Assembly (NCBI GenBank): GCA_015068545.1
Contig: SVKH01000053.1
Coordinates: 1-9,817 of the forward strand
DNA from: Oscillospiraceae bacterium
GTDB lineage: Bacteria; Bacillota; Clostridia; UBA1381
DNA length: 9,817 nt
Direction: 5' to 3'
Shown: positions 4,602 to 9,817 of the stretch, piece by piece
Position numbering within the stretch: the stretch's first letter is position 1
Layout of the letters: every line of letters starts with the position of its first letter
The notes under the pieces: model-generated
What the model was told of the DNA's origin: nothing
Databases searched by the model: none
The model's input: only the letters and a program-made list of their open reading frames with translations
Made by a program: the position numbers and the translations under genes

Positions 4602-6647
4602 CTACATATACTTTTTAAATATCTCAGGCATTTTATCCTCATCATATGAACATGATGCTTCAAACACATGACCATCCATGGTATAAATAACCTTTACATT
4701 ATAACAGGTATTATAATCGGAGTATTTTTTATCGGTGATGATTTCATCATACAATCCGTATAGCTCCTCTATCTCACCTCTATCCGTAACTTTATTTACA
4801 GCATCGCCATACTTTTCCATGGCAAACTCTGTGTCATATGTTTCTGCGACAACCGTAGGGGCTTTATCGTTTTGCCAAACCATTACACCGCAGGATACGA
4901 TATCATCTGCCACAGGAATCTTTGCCAAGAACCCGATTTCCTCCAAAATAGCCATTGTATTTACGAATTTTTCGTTAATTACAATTCCATCACCTCTAGA
5001 TGTATAGCTTTTCAGAAGATTGCTGTCTTCCACCGGTTTTTCCGTCTCTATTTCCACATTGTAGTCTATATTGATGTGAATTGAACCTCCGGATCTTAGC
5101 ATACTGTCTTCATAAGAAATCTCTGAAAGATCCTTCTTTAAAGCTTCTATAAACCTAGGAAGAAGCGGATTATCTGCATAGAGGCTCACCTCATCCTTTA
5201 CACGACGGTCATTTACAGTAAAACTATTGAACTTTTTCTCTGTACCATCCAGCAAATTATACCGTTTAGCCCTTACCTGCTGGGAATTATAAATCGGCTT
5301 TAAAATATCCATATCATCCGTAAAGCTGTAGGAATAATCTCTCATTAAAGTCTTTCCGTTTTTCAATTTGTACTTGATCGGAATAGAATTATATCCCTTA
5401 CCTCCCGTACGGTTTTCCACAGCATAACGGTGCATAGCAATTACGTCTTTTATTCCCTTTTCGTCCTTGAATTTTGTATCAACCTTACCCTTTTCAGTAT
5501 ACGCAATCCTTTCGCCATCACATATCATGTATTTTTCATCACTGACGTGTACATCAAGTACATTCACCCATTCTACATCCTCTGCATCCGGTATTCTTCT
5601 TTCGTATCCGGAAAGATCGAACTTTACAAAACCAATAACGCAAAGTACCGCAATTATGTAACTCAAAATTGGCTTTAATATACCCTTTGGACTAATACTT
5701 TTACGAGATACCATCCATGCAATCACAGTACCTAAAACTCCCAAAGGAATTGTATAAAAGATATTGTTATCGCCAAAAACTTCACCAAAATACGCATATC
5801 CTGCCATACTTGCCACAATGGCAATAATAGCTATAAACACCGGCTTTAGCCATGAAACTGCGATTACTTCGCCATACATCTCAAGCTTTCTATTTTTGTA
5901 AAGAAGGTATGCAAGACACAAGAACACTGCAGTAAGCACCAGATATACAAGGCAATACCGAAAATCTAAAAGGTTTGACTCGCTAATGTATATCCATCTC
6001 ATGAAGTCTGTTATATACTCACCGGAAAATCCATAAACCTCACATTCACAGAAAAACTGATAAAAGGATATTCCCATAGCAGGAAGGAAAATAGCACCTG
6101 CTGAAAAAATCAGCGTACCTATCGGTGTGCCTGTCATCATATTCATGAATGCTGCCAGGCTTATTATGAGAATAGTGTAAATTACACCTGTATACAGCCA
6201 ACCAATCGGTGCTGAAAATTCATTGATAAAGCTTGCCTCACTTGCGGTAACTATGCCGATTATCATAAGCATATTGATAAGAATCGGCGCTACCGTCAAT
6301 ATAAAAGCAGATATTATCTTGGTAATAAACAGTTTTCTTCTTGAAATTGGTACGCTATGGTAAAGGGACACCGATGCTACCTGATGCATATAAGAAAACA
6401 CCAAAGCCACAACAGCTATCGCAAATACGATAAGGACTAAAAACTGTCCGTTTTGCCATGTCACAAGCCTGGATATATCATAGCTCTTTGCACCGGTAAT
6501 ACCCATTACCTGTGCCGAAACTCTGTCCCAAAGCGGTAATGTGTTTGTAAGGAAAAGTATAATAGTTTCTAAAAGTCCTACCCACCAGAAACGCTTTAAG
6601 TCTGATTTTAAGATAGTTTTATTACAAAATGATGTTTTCAAACTCAT
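4602..6647 (-). CDS. ABC transporter permease with large C-terminal extra-membrane domain
   Basis: Membrane subunit paired with the ATPase encoded just upstream. 681 residues. The N-terminal half has about nine hydrophobic helices (near 22-38, 68-86, 110-133, 147-168, 175-196, 230-249, 268-286, 295-313 and 325-342), as in ABC-2/YtrC-like permeases. SVPISRRKLFITK (98-110) before the third helix is typical of this type. Residues 343-681 have no membrane helix and form a large charged domain, perhaps of the kind Pfam lists as DUF6449 (from memory, not checked); its role is unknown. The start overlaps the ATPase gene by 26 bases and has AGGAGG 8 bases upstream, so translation is coupled. By context it is a repressor-controlled exporter of the YtrABCDEF/bacitracin-stress kind, but the substrate cannot be read from sequence. 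Confidence 0.85.
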   Translation of the reverse strand: MSLKTSFCNKTILKSDLKRFWWVGLLETIILFLTNTLPLWDRVSAQVMGITGAKSYDISRLVTWQNGQFLVLIVFAIAVVALVFSYMHQVASVSLYHSVPISRRKLFITKIISAFILTVAPILINMLMIIGIVTASEASFINEFSAPIGWLYTGVIYTILIISLAAFMNMMTGTPIGTLIFSAGAIFLPAMGISFYQFFCECEVYGFSGEYITDFMRWIYISESNLLDFRYCLVYLVLTAVFLCLAYLLYKNRKLEMYGEVIAVSWLKPVFIAIIAIVASMAGYAYFGEVFGDNNIFYTIPLGVLGTVIAWMVSRKSISPKGILKPILSYIIAVLCVIGFVKFDLSGYERRIPDAEDVEWVNVLDVHVSDEKYMICDGERIAYTEKGKVDTKFKDEKGIKDVIAMHRYAVENRTGGKGYNSIPIKYKLKNGKTLMRDYSYSFTDDMDILKPIYNSQQVRAKRYNLLDGTEKKFNSFTVNDRRVKDEVSLYADNPLLPRFIEALKKDLSEISYEDSMLRSGGSIHINIDYNVEIETEKPVEDSNLLKSYTSRGDGIVINEKFVNTMAILEEIGFLAKIPVADDIVSCGVMVWQNDKAPTVVAETYDTEFAMEKYGDAVNKVTDRGEIEELYGLYDEIITDKKYSDYNTCYNVKVIYTMDGHVFEASCSYDEDKMPEIFKKYM

Positions 6648-7521
6648 AACCCATTCCTCCTAACTCGTAAATGAATACTTCCTCAAGACTAAGTGGCAAA
6701 ATGTCACATATTATAGGACTGTACTTTTTAAACTTGCCTTTTATCTCATCTGCCTCACCTTTAACTATCAGCATATGAACTCTGCCGATACTTTCGGTGT
6801 GCAGAACCTTAACCTCGCTATATAAATCATCTGGAAAATCACCATCAAAAGCAACCTGCAGCTTATGTATATTTCCCTTAGCGTCATCAAGAGACTTTTC
6901 CAGAACAACTTTGCCGTTATGCACTATTCCCACATGATCGCATATATCCTCAAGCTCACGAAGATTGTGGCTTGATACCAGTACTGTCATTTCGTTTTCC
7001 GCCACATCCTGCAGAAGAAGCTTCCACACATTACGACGCATTACAGGATCAAGGCCGTCCACAGGTTCATCAAGAATCATAACCTCCGGCTTTGCACAAA
7101 TCCCCAGCCAGAAGGCAACCTGCTTCTGCATACCCTTAGAAAGCCTTTTTACCTTTCTTTTTTCGTCTATTTTGAATACTTCCTTTAAGCTTTCGTATCT
7201 TTCCCAGCTCCAGTTTTTATACAATCCTGAATAAAACTGTGCCATAGCCTTTATGCTATATCCTGCAAAGAAAAACAGATCATCGCTTATATAAATTACC
7301 CTTTGCTTCAGGTCAGAATTTTCGTACACAGCCTCTCCGTCAATGGTAATACTTCCGCTATCCGGTGAATAAATACCCATAATGTTTTTTATAATGGTAG
7401 TTTTTCCTGCTCCGTTGGGACCAATAAGCCCATAAACCGATCCTTTTTTTGCTGTAAGTGTCATTTCGTCCAATGACTTAAAACTGCCAAAGGTTTTGGT
7501 CACATTTTTTACACTTATCAT
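6622..7521 (-). CDS. ABC transporter ATP-binding protein (YtrB-like)
   Basis: Cytoplasmic ATPase that powers the adjacent permease. 299 residues. Motifs in order: Walker A GPNGAGKTT (34-42), signature LSKGMQKQ (127-134), Walker B VMILDEPVDGLD (147-158) and H-loop SSHN (183-186). The usual Q-loop glutamine is replaced: the segment reads VIYISDDLFFF (75-85), which I associate with the YtrB-like group. The C-terminal 80 or so residues form an accessory domain after the nucleotide-binding fold. The start ATG overlaps the stop of the GntR gene (ATGA), and its ribosome binding site GAGGAGGATGAG lies inside the last codons of that gene. The stop lies within the permease gene. The three genes form one tightly coupled operon. 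Confidence 0.94.
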   Translation of the reverse strand: MISVKNVTKTFGSFKSLDEMTLTAKKGSVYGLIGPNGAGKTTIIKNIMGIYSPDSGSITIDGEAVYENSDLKQRVIYISDDLFFFAGYSIKAMAQFYSGLYKNWSWERYESLKEVFKIDEKRKVKRLSKGMQKQVAFWLGICAKPEVMILDEPVDGLDPVMRRNVWKLLLQDVAENEMTVLVSSHNLRELEDICDHVGIVHNGKVVLEKSLDDAKGNIHKLQVAFDGDFPDDLYSEVKVLHTESIGRVHMLIVKGEADEIKGKFKKYSPIICDILPLSLEEVFIYELGGMGYEFENIIL

Positions 7522-7892
7522 ATCTCATCCTCCTCGTAGATTTTTTCAACAAGCCGGCAAATACTTTCCTTTTTTACTCCAAGGAATTTAAGTTCCTTTA
7601 GGTATGGCTTTATTTCCTCTTTTATTTCTGCAATTTTTCCGTTACTTGTGGTATGCTTTATATCGCTTACAAAAAATCCCTTTGCCTTTACCGAGTAGAT
7701 ATACCCTTCGCCTTCAAGCTCACGGTACGCCTTCTGGATGGTATTAGGATTTATGGCAAGGGTTTGAGCCATTTCACGAACTGACGGAATCCTATCATTT
7801 TCCAATAATAATCCCTCTATTATCATTTCCTTTAGTTTGTCCCGTATTTGCTCATACAAAGGACGATGATCTCCTAAATCAAGCTGAATCAT
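7518..7892 (-). CDS. GntR family transcriptional regulator, YtrA subfamily
   Basis: Short GntR regulator of 124 residues: an N-terminal winged helix-turn-helix (about residues 8-76) and a short helical tail of about 45 residues instead of a ligand-binding domain, as in the YtrA subfamily. Seen are the opening PLYEQIRDKLKEMI (11-24), RIPSVREMAQTLAINPNTIQ (34-53) and the wing GEGYIYSVKAKGFFVSD (61-77). Members usually repress their own operon, which here encodes an ABC ATPase and permease. The start ATG follows GGAGGT by 7 bases. The upstream leader contains the 9-bp repeat array, whose TAGTACA/TGTACTA core could be this protein's target; that link is inference. Confidence 0.93.
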   Translation of the reverse strand: MIQLDLGDHRPLYEQIRDKLKEMIIEGLLLENDRIPSVREMAQTLAINPNTIQKAYRELEGEGYIYSVKAKGFFVSDIKHTTSNGKIAEIKEEIKPYLKELKFLGVKKESICRLVEKIYEEDEI

Positions 7893-7923
7893 GCAATACC
7901 TCCAATCTTCATATCTTCATAAT

Positions 7924-8013
7924 ATGTACAAGTCACACCAACCGTGCTAGCTGCACTAACTGCGCCAACTGTACTAACTGTACTAACTGCACTAACTGTA
8001 CTAACTGTACTAA
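7924..8013 (-). repeat. 9-bp tandem repeat array in leader of GntR-ABC operon
   Basis: Up to ten in-register 9-bp units, plus-strand consensus CTGTACTAA (minus TTAGTACAG). Four units are exactly consensus (7969, 7978, 7996, 8005), two are CTGCACTAA (7951, 7987) and one is CTGCGCCAA (7960). Toward the gene the units decay: CCGTGCTAG (7942), TCACACCAA (7933) and ATGTACAAG (7924, 6 of 9 matches). The array begins about at the predicted transcription start and covers most of the 5' leader. There are no spacers, so it is not CRISPR. The GTAC core in most units suggests repeated regulator half-sites; this is not proven. Confidence 0.9.
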
Positions 8014-8018
8014 TACAG

Positions 8019-8047
8019 ATAATACACTATGTTTCTACATTTGTCAA
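8019..8047 (-). promoter_or_regulatory. promoter of the GntR-ABC operon
   Basis: Minus strand: -35 TTGACA (8042-8047), exactly 17 bp, -10 TATTAT (8019-8024). The predicted start is near 8012, at the first unit of the repeat array, giving a leader of about 120 nt to the GntR start. This is a strong consensus promoter, so repression is probably needed to keep it low. Confidence 0.82.
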
Positions 8048-8254
8048 TAGTTTTTTTATAATTCTTGTAAAGTGAAAAACAATCTACATTGCACATCTTC
8101 TGCATATATTCCCGAATTGCGGCTGTAATGCCGTTTCTATTTTGATGTGTTAATATAAATATATATCTTTACAGAAGAAGGTGGTTTCGACAAAAAAACT
8201 TGCGCAGGCATTAAATTAATATTTCACAGGGAACTCAAGTTTTCTATGAAATAA
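8048..8254. other. AT-rich intergenic stretch with one Spo0A-box match
   Basis: No open frame with a plausible start and no RNA gene recognised. The only notable items are a perfect Spo0A-box sequence on the minus strand, TGTCGAA at 8186-8192 within a 13-bp match (TTTCGACAAAAAA) to the site upstream of spoIIGA, and a small CGGC/GCCG hairpin near 8120-8133. Neither has a clear target here. Confidence 0.4.
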
Positions 8255-8287
8255 AAAATCAGCCTACCCAAAAGGTAAACTGATTTT
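8248..8287 (-). terminator. terminator of aspS
   Basis: Minus strand: AAAATCAG (8287-8280) pairs with CTGATTTT (8262-8255), continued by two G-U pairs and TACC/GGTA, giving about 14 bp around a 5-base loop, followed by a T-run (TTTTTTATT overlapping the stem end). It starts 6 bases after the aspS stop. Confidence 0.87.
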
Positions 8288-8292
8288 AAAAA

Positions 8293-9817
8293 TTATTTAT
8301 CTTCTTTTTTAATAGCTATGGCAAGCTCGTTAAGCTGAAGCTCATCAACTGTTCCCGGTGCGTTTGACATAAGCTCAGATGCGTTCTGAACTTTAGGGAA
8401 TGCAGTTACATCCTTCAGGCTGTCTGCTCCGCACATAATCATAGCAAGACGGTCAAGACCTATACCGCATCCACCATGAGGTGCAGCACCGTACTTATAT
8501 GCCTCAACAAGGAATCCGAATTTTGCTTCAATTTCTTCCTCTGTAAGACCAAGTGCCTCAAACATCTTCTGCTGAAGCTCATAGTCATTGATTCTGATAG
8601 ATCCGCTTGAAAGCTCTGTTCCGTTTAATACAAGGTCGTATGCTTTTGCAATAACCTTTTCCGGATTGGTGTCAAGGTACTGTATACATTCGTCCATCGG
8701 CATTGTAAATGGATGGTGCATAGCAAGCCATTTACCGGATTCTTCGTCATATTCGAAGAATGGGAACTCGGTAATCCACAGGAAGTTGTAGCCCTCCGGT
8801 ATGATATCAAGTCGCTTTGCAACAGTCAGACGAAGTGCACCCAAAGTTGACAAAACTATGCTATCCTTATCTGCTACAAACAGAACAAGATCTCCCTTTT
8901 TTGCACCCAATCTGTCTAAAATTCCGGCAAGCTCGCCTTCCTTCATAAATTTGCCGAAGGAACAGGTTGGCTCATCTTCTACCCATCTTACATAAGCAAG
9001 ACCCTTTGCGCCTATTCCACGAACATATTCGGTAAGCTTATCTATTTCTTTTCTTGTGTATGTGCTTACTGCATCAGGACAAACTATCGCGCGGACACTT
9101 CCTCCATTTTCAATAGCAGAGGTAAATACTCCAAAATCGCAATCCTTTACCATATCAGAAATATTCTGAATCTCCATACCAAATCTGGTATCCGGCTTGT
9201 CCGAACCATATCTTTCCATAGCATCTCGGTAGGTAAGCCTTGGAAGAGGAGTAGGAATATCTTTATCAAGAACTTTTTTGAACAGGTCGCTGATAAAGCC
9301 TTCTACAATCTCTAAAATATCCTCAACCTCCACAAAGGACATTTCCATATCTATCTGAGTAAATTCCGGCTGACGGTCTGCTCTTAAATCCTCATCACGG
9401 AAGCATCTTGCAAGCTGAATATATCTGTCGTAGCCTGCAATCATAAGAAGCTGCTTGTAAATTTGCGGTGACTGCGGAAGAGCATAGAACTTTCCATGAT
9501 GTATTCTTGACGGAACAAGATAGTCTCTTGCACCCTCAGGAGTTGATTTCATCATCATAGGTGTTTCTATTTCGATAAATCCGTTATCGTAGAAGTAATC
9601 TCTTGCAACTTTGGCAATCTTACTTCTCATAATGATATTATCCTGAAGAGGCTTTCTTCTTAAATCCAGATAACGGTATTTTAGTCTTAACTCCTCATTT
9701 ACGTTTGTATCGTCTGTGATTTCAAAAGGAGGAGTCTGTGCCTTGGCAAGAATCCTTAAATCATCCACAAAAATCTCTATATTACCGGTTTTGATTGCGG
9801 CATTTTTACTTTCTCTT
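8293..9817 (-). CDS. aspS: Aspartyl-tRNA synthetase, 5' end beyond window
   Basis: Class II aminoacyl-tRNA synthetase that charges tRNA-Asp with aspartate using ATP. 507 codons are visible. The frame stays open to the window edge (RESKNAAIKTGNIEIF before VDDLRI), so the GTG at 9768 is an internal valine, and roughly the first 100 residues (most of the OB-fold anticodon domain) lie outside. Visible in the fragment are YRYLDLRR (47-54), motif 1 around FIEIETPMM (80-88), PQSPQIYKQ, motif 2 FRDEDLRADRQPEFTQID (139-156), the bacterial GAD insertion domain (about 200-325), and motif 3 GGCGIGLDRLAM (448-459). It ends at a strong terminator. The partner hisS, often upstream in Firmicutes, would lie right of the window. 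Confidence 0.97.
   Translation of the reverse strand, partial: RESKNAAIKTGNIEIFVDDLRILAKAQTPPFEITDDTNVNEELRLKYRYLDLRRKPLQDNIIMRSKIAKVARDYFYDNGFIEIETPMMMKSTPEGARDYLVPSRIHHGKFYALPQSPQIYKQLLMIAGYDRYIQLARCFRDEDLRADRQPEFTQIDMEMSFVEVEDILEIVEGFISDLFKKVLDKDIPTPLPRLTYRDAMERYGSDKPDTRFGMEIQNISDMVKDCDFGVFTSAIENGGSVRAIVCPDAVSTYTRKEIDKLTEYVRGIGAKGLAYVRWVEDEPTCSFGKFMKEGELAGILDRLGAKKGDLVLFVADKDSIVLSTLGALRLTVAKRLDIIPEGYNFLWITEFPFFEYDEESGKWLAMHHPFTMPMDECIQYLDTNPEKVIAKAYDLVLNGTELSSGSIRINDYELQQKMFEALGLTEEEIEAKFGFLVEAYKYGAAPHGGCGIGLDRLAMIMCGADSLKDVTAFPKVQNASELMSNAPGTVDELQLNELAIAIKKEDK

Noticed and set aside
4735..5678. Several plus-strand open frames
   Set aside because: They are shadows of the permease gene on the opposite strand, with no ribosome binding sites or family motifs.
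7924..8013. CRISPR array or leader-peptide gene
   Set aside because: Units are 9 bp with no spacers. On the minus strand the repeat frame L-V-Q has no start codon, and another frame gives TAG in each unit, so neither reading holds.
8165..8290. Small RNA on the plus strand ending at the aspS terminator hairpin
   Set aside because: The upstream -35/-10 candidates (TTGATG near 8142) are weak, and the hairpin is explained as the aspS terminator.
9766..9768. GTG as start of aspS
   Set aside because: The frame continues upstream with typical AspRS sequence to the window edge; the codon is an internal valine in VDDLRI.

Overview
The window reads as chromosomal DNA from a low-GC, endospore-forming member of the Clostridia, possibly Lachnospiraceae-like. 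The evidence is a spoIIGA gene with a Spo0A-type promoter, AT-rich sigma-A-like promoters, strong AGGAGG-type ribosome binding sites, a PyrR attenuator and clostridial housekeeping genes. I see no insertion sequences, phage genes, CRISPR, tRNA or rRNA. The species assignment is inference.

Layout from left to right. (1) Bases 1-477, minus strand: 5' part of spoIIGA, the sporulation protease that activates sigma-E, cut by the window edge. It is driven by a promoter with an unusually long 21-bp spacer and upstream Spo0A boxes. (2) 760-2576, plus strand: a DUF1385/YqhQ membrane protein overlapping prmC, the release-factor methyltransferase, divergent from spoIIGA. (3) 2692-3714, plus strand: a new promoter drives an IreB-family phosphoprotein and a CpsB/YwqE-type PHP-domain tyrosine phosphatase. 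(4) 3844-4374, minus strand: a solitary pyrR with a complete PyrR-type attenuator in its leader (binding hairpin, antiterminator, terminator). A terminator at 3726-3757 separates it from the convergent phosphatase gene. (5) 4602-7892, minus strand: a three-gene operon with overlapping ends, encoding a YtrA-type GntR repressor, an ABC ATPase and a large permease with a 340-residue extra-membrane C-terminal part. (6) 8293-9817, minus strand: aspS, truncated at its 5' end by the window edge and closed by a strong terminator.

The most unusual element is in the 5' leader of the GntR-ABC operon. A perfect-spacing promoter (TTGACA, 17 bp, TATTAT) is followed, starting about at the transcription start, by an array of up to ten 9-bp units (plus-strand consensus CTGTACTAA). 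The units are near-identical next to the promoter and decay toward the ribosome binding site. It may be a multi-site operator for the encoded repressor, or a length-variable tandem repeat that tunes expression.

Several regulatory circuits can be read here: Spo0A control of sporulation onset, UMP-sensing autoregulation of pyrR, and probable autorepression of an ABC exporter. Two phosphorylation-signalling proteins (IreB and a Tyr phosphatase) share a transcript.
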